Shown: positions 1 to 8,156, counted from the stretch's first letter. The stretch: DNA of 14,402 nucleotides from DATEEW01 sp035273665 (GCA_035273665.1 DATEOW010000149.1:1-14402), one strand, 5' to 3'. Notes: a model not told the origin generated them from the sequence alone. A program made the numbers and translations.

Positions 1-27
1 TTCAGAGCGGGATAAACGGAGCGGAAT

Positions 28-690
28 ATGAAAACCGGGCAGTCGAACATGAAATTGCAGAAGGGCTTCACGCTGGTGGAGATCGCGATTGTGCTGGTCA
101 TTATCGGCCTGCTCTTGGGGGGCGTGCTTAAGGGTCAGGAGTTGATCAACAGCGCGAAGGTCAAGAATTTCGCCAACGATTTTCGTAACGTGCCGCTGTA
201 CATCTATGCTTACCAGGATAAGTTCCGAGCCTTACCAGGGGACGATACCAATGTCACGACTCACGTAACAGGAAGCACGGAGGCGACCACCCCAGGAACT
301 ACAGGCAATGGCAACATTGAAGGTAACTGGGACAGCCAAACAGCCACGGATGAGAGCGCTCTATTTTGGCAGCATGTTCGATTGGCAGGACTCACTACCG
401 GGGGCACAAGTCCCGCCACTGACGGCTACTATCCCACTAACGCGGATGGCGGACGGGTGGGCGTCGAGAGCAGGGCGTCTGATTTTATTTCAGGGTTGAA
501 TGGCGCCTATTTGGTTTGTTCCACCGGAATTCAGGGCAAGTTTGCTAAACAGTTGGACGTCACCATGGATGACGGCGTACACAACACTGGCTCAATGCAG
601 ATCGTGGCAACAAACCATACACGAGGCCAAGCCGCCGGGAACGGGGTGCCGGCTGACGACACCACCTATACCGTTTGCATGGCGTTGTAA
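28..690 (+). CDS. Type IV pilin-like prepilin with N-terminal cleavage/methylation motif
   Basis: This 220-residue protein starts with a short leader ending in K12-G13, followed by F14-T-L-V-E18 and a hydrophobic stretch to about residue 36. That is the class III signal: PilD-type peptidase cuts after G13 and methylates F14, and E18 is the usual Glu at +5. The hydrophobic helix would sit in the inner membrane and form the core of a pilus or type II secretion pseudopilus. Two cysteines (C164, C217) near the C-terminus could close a pilin D-loop. An ALPGDD motif (68-73) recurs in this prepilin family. ATG 28 has a GGAG six bases upstream. ATG 49 (M8) would also keep the motif but has a poorer ribosome site. 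No other pilus gene is visible, so pilin, minor pilin and pseudopilin cannot be told apart. Confidence 0.88.
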   Translation: MKTGQSNMKLQKGFTLVEIAIVLVIIGLLLGGVLKGQELINSAKVKNFANDFRNVPLYIYAYQDKFRALPGDDTNVTTHVTGSTEATTPGTTGNGNIEGNWDSQTATDESALFWQHVRLAGLTTGGTSPATDGYYPTNADGGRVGVESRASDFISGLNGAYLVCSTGIQGKFAKQLDVTMDDGVHNTGSMQIVATNHTRGQAAGNGVPADDTTYTVCMAL

Positions 691-704
691 ATTTCAGCCC
701 CTAT

Positions 705-732
705 AAAAAAGCCCGCTTCTGCGGGCTTTTTT
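705..732. terminator. Bidirectional intrinsic terminator
   Basis: A perfect 6-bp GC stem (GCCCGC 711-716, GCGGGC 721-726) with a TTCT loop is flanked by six A on the left and six T on the right. It lies between the convergent pilin gene (stop at 690) and the antiporter gene (stop at 744), so it can end transcription from both sides. Confidence 0.92.
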
Positions 733-743
733 ATTTTCTACGT

Positions 744-2711
744 TTAGCCTTTCAGCAACCGCAGTTTCGCCTTTTCCAACGCTTCAGGCCGGCCCAACAA
801 CACAACGACGTCCTCCGTCAAAAAACGGGTTTCCGGCTGGGGGTCATCCGCGCGGATGTTTCGGCGGCGCACCGCTTTGACTTCAACGCCGATTTCACCC
901 AGCGATAGCGCGGCCAAGGTTTTGCCGACGGCGTAAGCGCGGCCATCCAGCGAGATCGAAAGTAACCGAGGCAGGTTGTCCTCGTCCATATCATCCGGAT
1001 CGTCACTGGCACCCCGATAGAAGCCGCGAAGCAGCTGATAACGCTCGTCACGAAGATTCCGCACATGCCCTAACACCCGGCGTACGGGCACCCCAGCCAT
1101 TAACAATGCATGCGACGCCAGCATGATGCTCGACTCAAAAGTATCGGGCACGATTTCCGTTGCACCGGCAGCAGTCAATTCGTCCAGCGATCCATCATCG
1201 CGAGTTCGCACGATGATGGGTATTTCGGATGAAATGCTGCGGGCATGGTGAATCACACGCAAAGAGGTCCAGGTGTCGTTGAAAGAAATGACGAGCGCTT
1301 TAGCGCGTGCCACACCGGCGGCGGCAAGCATTTCACGGCGACCCGAGTCCCCATAGACGACGTTTTCTCCTGCGGCCGCGGCGGCCTGCACGCGCTCAGG
1401 GTCCAGATCGAGCGCTACGTAACCGACCCCTTCTCGATCGAGGAATCGCGCCAAACCCTGCCCGGTACGCCCATAACCGCAGATCACAATATGCTTCTCG
1501 TTTGTCAGCCCCTGCACAGCAACCTGATGCAATTGCAACGACCGGCGCATCCACTCGCTGCGCGAAAGTTTCAAAGCAATACGATCACTATGTTGAATGA
1601 GGAATGGCGCTGCCAGCATAGACAACAACAGACCTGCAATTACCGCTTGCGCTACACCATGGTCGAACAACTGAAATTCCGAGCCAAGGGCGAGGAGCAC
1701 CAAGCCGAACTCACCGCCTTGAGCGAGACACAGCGCCGTACGTATCGCCGTTCCCGGCGTACTTCCCAAGGCGCGCGAGAGGCCGGCCACCACGGCGAAT
1801 TTAAGTAGCATCGGCCCGAGAAACATGAGGAACACAATGGGAGCGTGTTGAATGACCACGCCGATCTCGAGCCGGATGCCCATGGTAATGAAAAACAGCC
1901 CGAGCAAAACGTCGCGGAACGGTTTGATGTCTTCTTCGACTTGATGGCGATATTCCGTTTCGGATATCAGCATGCCCGCGACAAACGCGCCGAGCGCGAG
2001 CGATAGCCCGGAGACTTCCGTCAGATAGGAAAGACCCAGGGTGATGAACAACACATTAATGATGAAGAGTTCATGCGATCGCCGCATGGCGACGATGGTG
2101 AACCACCACCGCATTACCCGTTGTCCGAAGAACAAGACAGCGCCCAGGATAGCGGCCGCCTTCAATGCGGCAACGCCGAGTTGAAGCGCAAGATCGCCGC
2201 CTTCGCCGCCCAGAGCCGGCAAAATCACGAGGAAGGGCACGATTACCAAATCCTGGAACAGCAACACACCGATGATTTCTCGACCGTGCGGCGTTTCTGT
2301 TTCCATACGTTCGCTGAGCATCCGCGCAACGATTGCGGTTGAAGAGACACACAAGGCTGCGGCCAGCGCGAAACTTCCTTGCCAAGCGAAGCCTGCCAAA
2401 GTGAAACCCGCCATCAGCACCAACAGCGTCGACAATACTTGGAGTCCGCCCAGGCCGAATACCAGCCGGCGCATCTGGAAAAGGCGTCCCAGACTGAACT
2501 CAAGCCCGATGGTGAACATGAGAAACACCACCCCGAATTCCCCGATGTGCTGCGTCTCCTCCAGATTGGCTGTCAGCGTGGGGACATTAGGGCCTAAGAT
2601 GATCCCGACCAGCAGATATCCAAGCAGCGGCGGGAGCTGCAGGCTGCGAAATACGACCACGGCCACCACGGCGCTCGCAAGTAGGAGAAGAATGAGTTCG
2701 AGCGAGTCCAT
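744..2711 (-). CDS. Kef-type CPA2 monovalent cation:proton antiporter with RCK (TrkA-N/TrkA-C) domains
   Basis: An integral inner-membrane transporter of 655 residues. Residues 1 to about 380 form a run of hydrophobic helices of the Na+/H+ exchanger fold, with F152-Q-D-L155 matching the conserved membrane Asp region of CPA2 proteins. Residues about 407-520 are a Rossmann-type TrkA-N domain (GYGRTG at 412-417, then an acidic LDLD at the end of the next strand), which binds a nucleotide and gates transport. Residues about 580-652 look like a TrkA-C domain. Known relatives exchange K+ or Na+ for protons and are often redox- or nucleotide-controlled. The ATG at 2711 was chosen because it begins directly at the first helix and gives the usual family length. 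The longer frame to 3134 would run antisense through kdsD and has no domain. No strong ribosome site is seen. The ion is not determined by sequence, so no Kef letter is given. Confidence 0.92.
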   Translation of the reverse strand: MDSLELILLLLASAVVAVVVFRSLQLPPLLGYLLVGIILGPNVPTLTANLEETQHIGEFGVVFLMFTIGLEFSLGRLFQMRRLVFGLGGLQVLSTLLVLMAGFTLAGFAWQGSFALAAALCVSSTAIVARMLSERMETETPHGREIIGVLLFQDLVIVPFLVILPALGGEGGDLALQLGVAALKAAAILGAVLFFGQRVMRWWFTIVAMRRSHELFIINVLFITLGLSYLTEVSGLSLALGAFVAGMLISETEYRHQVEEDIKPFRDVLLGLFFITMGIRLEIGVVIQHAPIVFLMFLGPMLLKFAVVAGLSRALGSTPGTAIRTALCLAQGGEFGLVLLALGSEFQLFDHGVAQAVIAGLLLSMLAAPFLIQHSDRIALKLSRSEWMRRSLQLHQVAVQGLTNEKHIVICGYGRTGQGLARFLDREGVGYVALDLDPERVQAAAAAGENVVYGDSGRREMLAAAGVARAKALVISFNDTWTSLRVIHHARSISSEIPIIVRTRDDGSLDELTAAGATEIVPDTFESSIMLASHALLMAGVPVRRVLGHVRNLRDERYQLLRGFYRGASDDPDDMDEDNLPRLLSISLDGRAYAVGKTLAALSLGEIGVEVKAVRRRNIRADDPQPETRFLTEDVVVLLGRPEALEKAKLRLLKG

Positions 2712-2738
2712 ATGTAACGTCTGAGCGCCGGGGGCCTT

Positions 2739-2747
2739 TGCTATACT
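2739..2747 (+). promoter_or_regulatory. Extended -10 promoter for the kdsD operon
   Basis: TG at 2739-2740 plus one base precedes TATACT (2742-2747), a 5/6 match to the sigma-70 -10 box with the extended TGn motif. No good -35 hexamer is seen, which is normal for extended -10 promoters. Transcription would start near 2754, giving a leader of about 33 bases before the kdsD ATG at 2787. It lies in the 75-bp divergent gap with the antiporter gene. Confidence 0.6.
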
Positions 2748-2786
2748 TTTGCCGATGATAACGGCAGACAACCCGGCAACCAAACA

Positions 2787-3758
2787 ATGAGCGCCAACAG
2801 CGCACTTCAACTCGCGCGGGAGGTCTTGCAGATCGAAGCCGCCGCCGTCGCTGCCTTGGCCGATCGACTCGACGAGAGTTTCACCGCGGCGCTTCAGCTC
2901 ATATTGGAATGCCGGGGCCGGGTCGTTGTGAGCGGCATCGGCAAATCGGGACATGTCGCCCGAAAAATCGCCTCGACGCTGGCGAGTACCGGAACGCCGG
3001 CTTTCTATGTGCATCCCGCCGAAGCCAGCCATGGCGACCTGGGAATGATCACCCGCGACGATGTAATGATCGCCCTCTCTTATTCGGGCGAAAGCGAAGA
3101 ACTGTTGACGATTATTCCGCTGATCAAACGACAAGGTGCGAAGTTGATTGCGATCACCGGTAATGGGGAGTCATCGCTTGGCCGTGAAGCAGATGCGCAC
3201 TTGGATGCTCGAGTGGATAAGGAGGCCTGTCCCCTCAACCTGGCCCCCACCGCAAGCACAACTGCCGCGCTTGCACTTGGCGATGCCCTTGCTGTCGCGT
3301 TGCTGGATGCACGAGGCTTCGGTTCCGACGACTTCGCGCGTTCACACCCTGGCGGACAATTGGGCCGGCGCTTACTGACGCACGTGAGCGATGTCATGCG
3401 TACTGGAGATCGCATTCCCAGCGTACGGGCGGGAGCATCGCTGTCCGCCGCAGTGCTGGAGATGTCTCGTAAAGGCATGGGCATGACGGCTATCGTGGAA
3501 CCGGACCAGCGCGTGAAGGGACTCTTCACCGATGGCGACCTGCGTCGGGCGCTAGAAAAGGGGATCGATCTGCAACGTGCTGCAATTGACGACCTGATGA
3601 CGCGCGCGCCACGCAGCATTGCCGCAACAGAGTTGGCAGCCGAAGCGGTCGAATTGATGGAGCGGCACCGTGTTAACCAATTACTGGTCACCAACGAAGA
3701 CGGCGTGCTGATCGGTGCGCTCAATATGCACGACCTTCTTTTAGCGAAAATCGTTTAA
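2787..3758 (+). CDS. kdsD: Arabinose-5-phosphate isomerase (KdsD/KpsF/GutQ family)
   Basis: Converts ribulose-5-phosphate to arabinose-5-phosphate, the first step of Kdo synthesis for LPS, in the cytoplasm. The 323 residues contain an SIS sugar-isomerase domain (about 35-180) and two CBS domains (about 200-323). Visible motifs are GIGKSGH (50-56), PAEASHGDLG (77-86), SYSGES (98-103), NLAPTASTT (151-159) and SHPGGQLGR (186-194). The residues corresponding to the known E. coli catalytic set K59, E111, E152 and H193 are all present as K53, E105, E146 and H187. The gene heads an operon: its TAA overlaps the ATG of kdsC by one base. The ribosome site upstream of ATG 2787 is weak. The CBS domains are thought to sense a ligand, but which one cannot be read from the sequence. 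Confidence 0.97.
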   Translation: MSANSALQLAREVLQIEAAAVAALADRLDESFTAALQLILECRGRVVVSGIGKSGHVARKIASTLASTGTPAFYVHPAEASHGDLGMITRDDVMIALSYSGESEELLTIIPLIKRQGAKLIAITGNGESSLGREADAHLDARVDKEACPLNLAPTASTTAALALGDALAVALLDARGFGSDDFARSHPGGQLGRRLLTHVSDVMRTGDRIPSVRAGASLSAAVLEMSRKGMGMTAIVEPDQRVKGLFTDGDLRRALEKGIDLQRAAIDDLMTRAPRSIAATELAAEAVELMERHRVNQLLVTNEDGVLIGALNMHDLLLAKIV

Positions 3759-4291
3759 TGCTCCCTGTACTCGACGCCGCCGCGCGCGCGAAACCCCTGC
3801 GTTTCATGGCCTTTGATGTCGACGGCGTATTAACCGACGGCAGTCTTTATCTCAGCGATAGCGGCGAAGAACTGAAAGTCTTCAACACGCTGGACGGTCA
3901 AGGCCTAAAGTTCCTTCAGGAGGATGGTATTGAACTGGCGCTCATCACCGCGCGCAACTCGAAAGTCGTCGCGCACCGGGCCGCCAACTTAGGGATTACC
4001 CGTCTACACCAGGGTATTGAAGACAAGCTTGCCTGTTTCGATCGAATCCGCAGCGAGCTTGGACTGCAATGGGCTGAATGCGGCTACATGGGCGACGACT
4101 TGCCGGATTTGCGCATTCTTTGTCGCTGCGGCTTTTCCGCCGCGCCGGCGAACGCCGCGGAAGCCTTGCATTCTCGTGTGCACTATTTGAGCAAAAGTCG
4201 CGGCGGGCAAGGCGCTGTGCGAGATGTTGTTGACCATATCCTGCGCTCGCGCGGCACTCTGGACAAAACAATCGCGCGGTATCTCGAATGA
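3758..4291 (+). CDS. kdsC: 3-deoxy-D-manno-octulosonate 8-phosphate phosphatase
   Basis: Removes phosphate from Kdo-8-phosphate to give free Kdo, two steps after KdsD in the same pathway (KdsA lies elsewhere). The protein is 177 residues, the normal size for this capless HAD-family phosphatase, which acts as a tetramer. HAD motif I is FDVDGVLTDG (19-28), with nucleophile D20 and acid/base D22. Motif II Thr is T64 in LITARNS, motif III Lys is K90 in GIEDK, and motif IV is GDDLPDL (112-118). The ATG shares one base with the kdsD stop (TAATG), and the stop overlaps the lptC start, so translation is probably coupled on both sides. The order kdsD-kdsC-lptC-lptA-lptB is the classic LPS cluster and supports the call over a generic HAD phosphatase. 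Confidence 0.97.
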   Translation: MLPVLDAAARAKPLRFMAFDVDGVLTDGSLYLSDSGEELKVFNTLDGQGLKFLQEDGIELALITARNSKVVAHRAANLGITRLHQGIEDKLACFDRIRSELGLQWAECGYMGDDLPDLRILCRCGFSAAPANAAEALHSRVHYLSKSRGGQGAVRDVVDHILRSRGTLDKTIARYLE

Positions 4292-4860
4292 AACCACGCG
4301 CCAATACGCTTTTCCCCCTCATGCTGCTGATCGGTCTTGCCGGTATGAGCCTATGGCTCGAACACGCCGTTCAAGACGAGTCGCGCGGAGAACGCGTAGA
4401 ACGACACGATCCCGATTTCATCGTCGACAACTTTAACGCGACTAACATGAACGAGATGGGCAGACCCGTTTCAAAATTGACGGCGAAGCGCATGAGTCAT
4501 TATCCGGTCGACGAAAGCAGCGAACTGGAGAAGCCGCATTTAGTCCAATTGCGTGAAAACGGCACCGAGTTACATATCAGCGCGGATCGTGGGAAAGTCA
4601 GCGGCAGTGGGGAGGAGGTTCGACTCTATGGCAACGTCGTGGTCTATCGGGAGGCAACTGCCGAACGGCCCGAACTTCGCATGGAAACGCGATATCTACA
4701 GGTTTTTCCCGAACAGAATCTGGCGCGCACACCGGAGCACGTCGTCATCACGCAAGGACGCTCGCGCTTGACCGGCACGGGCTTTGAAGTCAATAGCAAG
4801 ACCGAGGAATTCGTATTGAAATCGAATGTCAGCGGTCAATACATCAAGGCGGACAGTTGA
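4288..4860 (+). CDS. lptC: LPS export protein LptC
   Basis: LptC is a bitopic inner-membrane protein. It takes LPS from the LptBFG extractor and passes it to LptA in the periplasm. The 190-residue product has a single N-terminal membrane helix (about residues 7-24) after a short basic stretch, and then a periplasmic beta-rich domain of the LptC/LptA-like fold. Matching features are VDNFNATNMNEMG (about 46-58) and the repeated strand pattern around residues 90-185, e.g. ISADRGKVSG and VRLYGNVVVYRE. The start codon overlaps the kdsC stop as ATGA, and the next gene is lptA. Sequence conservation in this family is low, so the assignment rests equally on topology, size and position. Confidence 0.94.
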   Translation: MKPRANTLFPLMLLIGLAGMSLWLEHAVQDESRGERVERHDPDFIVDNFNATNMNEMGRPVSKLTAKRMSHYPVDESSELEKPHLVQLRENGTELHISADRGKVSGSGEEVRLYGNVVVYREATAERPELRMETRYLQVFPEQNLARTPEHVVITQGRSRLTGTGFEVNSKTEEFVLKSNVSGQYIKADS

Positions 4861-5435
4861 AGATAAAAAGGTGGAGCCCTCTATGCGCCGTTGCGTGCGC
4901 GCTTTTGTGGGCCGGAGCAGCGGTTGCGGAACGTGCCGACCGAGACAAGCCTGTCAATATCGAATCGGACACGCTTAAAGTCGATGACGAAAAACAGTTG
5001 GCGACTTTCGACGGCCGTGTCGTGCTGACGCAAGGCAGTTTCATTTTGCGTTCGAACAAACTTGTCGTTCGCAAGGATGCGCAAGGTTTTCAACACGCGA
5101 CAGCGTACGGAACACCTGCGACATTCCGAGAAAAGCGCGACGGTTCAGACGAGTGGATCGACGGCGAGGCCTTGCGGGTGGAGTACGACAGTAAACGAGA
5201 GTTCATCGAACTATTCGAAAGTGCTCGTCTCACTCGCGGGAAAGACGAGGTGCGAGGCAGCCACATCAGTTATGACGTTCGGGCGGACTATTACACCGTC
5301 AACAGTAATAAGGGACAAAATGCCAACGCGCCGGATACTCGCGTGCGCGCCACCTTACAGCCGAAGAAAAAAGAAGAGCCGACCAGCGCTCCCGTCGAAT
5401 TGCGCCCGGCTCCTCGAATAGAGGGCGTGAAGTAA
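4857..5435 (+). CDS. lptA: LPS transport periplasmic protein LptA
   Basis: LptA forms the periplasmic bridge that carries LPS from LptC to LptD at the outer membrane. The 192-residue product has a signal peptide (residues 1-24, ending AVA before E25). An OstA/LptA beta-jellyroll domain follows, beginning PVNIESDTLKVDD and including ATFDGRVVLTQG. The tail after about residue 160 is Lys/Pro-rich. Translation starts at TTG 4857, which overlaps the lptC stop (TTGA). AAGG lies seven bases upstream, and no in-frame ATG or GTG would preserve the signal peptide. Transport function is known for the family; the rare start is seen directly and implies coupled, perhaps modest, translation. Confidence 0.94.
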   Translation: MKIKRWSPLCAVACALLWAGAAVAERADRDKPVNIESDTLKVDDEKQLATFDGRVVLTQGSFILRSNKLVVRKDAQGFQHATAYGTPATFREKRDGSDEWIDGEALRVEYDSKREFIELFESARLTRGKDEVRGSHISYDVRADYYTVNSNKGQNANAPDTRVRATLQPKKKEEPTSAPVELRPAPRIEGVK

Positions 5436-5439
5436 TTCA

Positions 5440-6207
5440 ATGAACGCACCCGATACTGAGAAAGCGCTTTTGAGCGATATTGCCCAAAGCCGGTTGAGCG
5501 CGGTTTCCTTGCGAAAACGCTATAAAAAGCGAACCGTGGTGCAAGACGTGTCGCTCGACGTCTCGAGCGGAGAAGTAGTGGGGTTGCTCGGCCCGAACGG
5601 TGCCGGCAAGACCACCTGCTTTTATATGATCGTGGGACTCGTTGCCGTTGACGGTGGTCGCATTTTCATCGACGAGAGCAACATCACCCGCCTCCCCATT
5701 CATAAGCGCGCACGCATGGGCCTGTCCTACCTCCCGCAAGAAGCGTCGGTTTTTCGAAGATTGAGTGTGCAAGAAAACGTCCGCGCCGTGCTTGAACTGT
5801 TAAATGACGACGAGGACCTGATCGAACACAAGCTGGACGCGCTTTTGAATGAATTGCATATCGGCCATTTGCGCGAGTCCACCGCCCTATCCCTCTCCGG
5901 CGGCGAGCGCCGTCGGGTGGAAATCGCTCGCGCGCTGGCAACCGATCCTTCTTTCATCCTGCTGGATGAGCCCTTCGCGGGGGTGGATCCCATTGCAGTC
6001 CTGGATATTCAACGAATTATCCGATTCCTCAAGGAAAGGGGCATCGGCGTGCTGATTACCGACCATAACGTCAGGGAAACGCTGGGGATTTGCGACCGAG
6101 CGTACATAATTAACGAAGGCACGGTACTCGCTTCAGGTAAGCCGGAGGAGATTGTTTATAATGAAAACGTCCGTCGCGTTTACTTAGGCGAGCATTTCCG
6201 TCTCTGA
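5440..6207 (+). CDS. lptB: LPS export ABC transporter ATP-binding protein LptB
   Basis: LptB is the cytoplasmic ATPase of the LptB2FG complex, which pulls LPS out of the inner membrane. All ABC motifs are present in the 255 residues: Walker A GPNGAGKTT (51-59), Q-loop Q100, signature LSGGE (152-156), Walker B ILLDEPFAGVD (173-183) and switch His H209. Its FYMIVG segment after Walker A and the SYLPQEASVFRRLSV stretch around the Q-loop are typical of LptB. The N-terminus is about 15 residues longer than the E. coli protein, so the true start could be slightly downstream. The ATG at 5440 lies four bases after the lptA stop. lptF and lptG are not in the window and normally lie elsewhere in these bacteria. 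Confidence 0.97.
   Translation: MNAPDTEKALLSDIAQSRLSAVSLRKRYKKRTVVQDVSLDVSSGEVVGLLGPNGAGKTTCFYMIVGLVAVDGGRIFIDESNITRLPIHKRARMGLSYLPQEASVFRRLSVQENVRAVLELLNDDEDLIEHKLDALLNELHIGHLRESTALSLSGGERRRVEIARALATDPSFILLDEPFAGVDPIAVLDIQRIIRFLKERGIGVLITDHNVRETLGICDRAYIINEGTVLASGKPEEIVYNENVRRVYLGEHFRL
6157..6162 (+). promoter_or_regulatory. Possible internal -10 box for rpoN
   Basis: A perfect TATAAT occurs inside the 3' end of lptB, about 115 bases before the rpoN ATG. No convincing -35 is seen at 16-18 bases, and a hexamer like this is expected by chance several times in a window this size. It is recorded only because rpoN often has its own promoter inside or after lptB. Confidence 0.22.
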
Positions 6208-6217
6208 GCAAGGCCGG

Positions 6218-6269
6218 GCGGACCGCATGAGGGGAATACGCCCCCACTGCCCACCCAAGCATCGTCCGC
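6218..6269 (+). other. Nested inverted repeats in the rpoN leader
   Basis: GCGGAC (6218-6223) pairs with GTCCGC (6264-6269). Inside them GGGG (6231-6234) pairs with CCCC (6241-6244) across AATACG. Together they could fold the short lptB-rpoN gap just before the rpoN start at 6277, where no good ribosome site is seen. There is no T-tract, so this is not a clear terminator. Its role is unknown. Confidence 0.35.
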
Positions 6270-6276
6270 GGTATAG

Positions 6277-7722
6277 ATGAAACAAACACTGCAGCTCAAG
6301 CTTTCTCAGCACCTTACGCTGACCCCGCAGCTGCAGCAGTCCATCCGTCTTTTGCAGCTTTCCACCTTGGAACTGAACCAGGAACTGGAAAAGTTTCTCG
6401 CAGAGAACCCGCTGCTCGAACGGGAGGACGGAGATGAAGACGGTCATTTCACTGTTCCCCTCAAAACGACCGCGCCGGAACAAGACGTCCCACTTACCAA
6501 TGGCGAAGCCGAGGGCAGCGAAGCCCCGCCCGAGGAGCCACGCGCTCCGACGGAATCGGATTGGACGCTGGAAAGTTCCGGCAGCAGTACCCCGCGGGAC
6601 GACAATGATGAAAGCGATTTCCCGCAGTTGCCGGCCGAACTGCCGTCACTTCGCGAGCATCTGATGCAGCAACTCCTGCTGACGAAGCTGCCCCAGCGCG
6701 ATCGGAACCTCGTCGCGTTACTGATCGATGATTTAGATGAGGGCGGCTATCTCACGCAATCGCTGGAAGAGATCGCCGCAATGCTGCCTCCCGAGCTTGA
6801 AGTGGAGCCGGAGGAGTTGCAGATCGCGTTGCGCCATTTGCAAAACATGGATCCAACCGGTGTCGGCGCCCGGTCGCCGGCAGAATGTCTGGAATTGCAA
6901 TTACTGGCCATGCCGTCAAATACGCCGGGACTCGCTTGCGCTTTACGCTTGGTGCGGGAACATTTGCCGCTACTCGCCGCCCGCGATTTTGTGCGCCTCA
7001 AACGGGTGCTCACCTGTGACGACGCGGCGCTCCGCGTTGCGCAGCGGCTGATACAACGCTTGAATCCAAGACCCGGCGCAGAACATGCGCCACTGGAAGC
7101 ACGGTATGTCGTGGCCGACGTCATCGTGCGCAAACTGAAAGGCGTCTGGCTCGCCAGCTTGAACCCCGACGCGATGCCGAAATTACGGATCAACCGTATT
7201 TACGCCGATATTTTGCAAAGCAATCGGAACGGCAGCGGTGGCCAGCTGTCCAGTCAATTACAGGAAGCCCGTTGGCTTATAAAGAATGTGCAGCAACGCT
7301 TCGAAACCATCCAGCGCGTCTCGCAAACCATCGTGGATCGTCAGCGACACTTTTTTGAGCATGGCGAGGTGGCGATGCGCCCTCTCGTCTTACGTGAAAT
7401 CGCAGATGCACTAGGACTGCATGAATCCACCGTATCGCGCGTGACCACTCAGAAATACATGGCTACACCGCGCGGCATCTTTGAATTGAAGTACTTTTTC
7501 GGCAGCCATGTCGCAACGGAGACCGGCGGCGCATGTTCGGCCACGGCGATTCGCGCCCTGATTAAACAATTGGTCGCAGCCGAAGACGGCAGGAAACCCC
7601 TCTCCGACAGCAAAATCTCGGAAATTCTCGGTCAGCAGGGCATCGTCGTCGCGCGCCGCACCATCGCGAAGTACCGCGAGTCGATGCACATACCGCCAGT
7701 TAACCTGCGCAAGTCCTTGTAA
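6277..7722 (+). CDS. rpoN: RNA polymerase sigma-54 factor
   Basis: Sigma-54 directs RNA polymerase to -24/-12 promoters that need an ATP-driven activator. Such promoters often serve nitrogen, motility or pilin genes. The 481-residue protein has the Gln/Leu-rich region I (about 1-50, LTPQLQQSIRLLQLS), an acidic linker region II (about 51-125), the core-binding domain (about 125-330) and a helix-turn-helix near 371-391. The invariant RpoN box ARRTIAKYRE lies at 459-468 and contacts the -24 element. Length and domain order are complete. ATG 6277 starts directly at the conserved MKQTLQLKLSQ-type N-terminus. It follows lptB by 69 bases, as in many Proteobacteria, and precedes hpf and ptsN. Confidence 0.98.
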   Translation: MKQTLQLKLSQHLTLTPQLQQSIRLLQLSTLELNQELEKFLAENPLLEREDGDEDGHFTVPLKTTAPEQDVPLTNGEAEGSEAPPEEPRAPTESDWTLESSGSSTPRDDNDESDFPQLPAELPSLREHLMQQLLLTKLPQRDRNLVALLIDDLDEGGYLTQSLEEIAAMLPPELEVEPEELQIALRHLQNMDPTGVGARSPAECLELQLLAMPSNTPGLACALRLVREHLPLLAARDFVRLKRVLTCDDAALRVAQRLIQRLNPRPGAEHAPLEARYVVADVIVRKLKGVWLASLNPDAMPKLRINRIYADILQSNRNGSGGQLSSQLQEARWLIKNVQQRFETIQRVSQTIVDRQRHFFEHGEVAMRPLVLREIADALGLHESTVSRVTTQKYMATPRGIFELKYFFGSHVATETGGACSATAIRALIKQLVAAEDGRKPLSDSKISEILGQQGIVVARRTIAKYRESMHIPPVNLRKSL

Positions 7723-7822
7723 AAGGCATACGATCACACCATCTACAACGCGAATAGGAGCCTCGACACCCTTCCACACCGCAACGCATGTAAACCCCTT
7801 TGTCCTTATCTGGAGGCGAGCG

Positions 7823-8152
7823 ATGAATTTGAGTATTACAGGCCACCATCTCACCGTCACACCGGCGATTCGCAGTTGCATCGAGCAGAAAATGGATCGT
7901 GTTTTACGCCATTTCGATCATGTCATCGATGTAAACATCATTCTTACGGTGGAGAAACTACGACAGAGGGTCGAAGTAAACATGCATGTTCGCGGCAAAG
8001 ATCTCTTTGTGGAATGCGAAGACGAGGATCTCTACGCGGCGATCGATAGCGCGGTCGATAAGCTCGATCGCCAAGTGTTGAAGTACAAGGCGCGGGCCTA
8101 TGCCCATCCCCACGATGCCATCAAACATCACCGACCGGAAGCTGAAGCTTAA
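7823..8152 (+). CDS. hpf: Ribosome hibernation promoting factor, short form (HPF/RaiA family)
   Basis: HPF binds the decoding channel of the 30S subunit in stationary phase and promotes 100S dimers or silences 70S ribosomes. The product is 109 residues, the short form without the long C-terminal dimerisation domain. It has the beta-alpha-beta-beta-beta-alpha pattern: MNLSITGHHLTVTPAIR at the start, a central VNMHVRGKDLFVECEDEDLY segment (residues 52-71), and a basic helix with KLDRQVLKYKAR (80-91). A GGAGG six bases before ATG 7823 fixes the start. The 100-bp gap after rpoN shows no convincing -24/-12 or -10/-35 promoter, so hpf may be read through from rpoN. The position between rpoN and ptsN is the usual one. 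Confidence 0.95.
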   Translation: MNLSITGHHLTVTPAIRSCIEQKMDRVLRHFDHVIDVNIILTVEKLRQRVEVNMHVRGKDLFVECEDEDLYAAIDSAVDKLDRQVLKYKARAYAHPHDAIKHHRPEAEA

Positions 8153-8156
8153 AGCG

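Noticed and set aside
1245..1808. Plus-strand open frame of 187 codons inside the antiporter gene
   Set aside because: It is antisense to strongly conserved antiporter sequence, has no recognisable domain, and is a GC-rich shadow frame.
2712..3134. Minus-strand extension of the antiporter gene to 3134
   Set aside because: It runs antisense through the conserved SIS domain of kdsD, and the antiporter's first membrane helix starts right at the ATG at 2711.
3080..3724. Minus-strand open frame of 214 codons inside kdsD
   Set aside because: Ser/Arg/Ala-rich shadow of kdsD with no domain or ribosome site.
7723..7822. Sigma-54 (-24/-12) promoter in the rpoN-hpf gap
   Set aside because: No TGGCAC-N5-TTGC-like spacing could be found in this 100-bp stretch.
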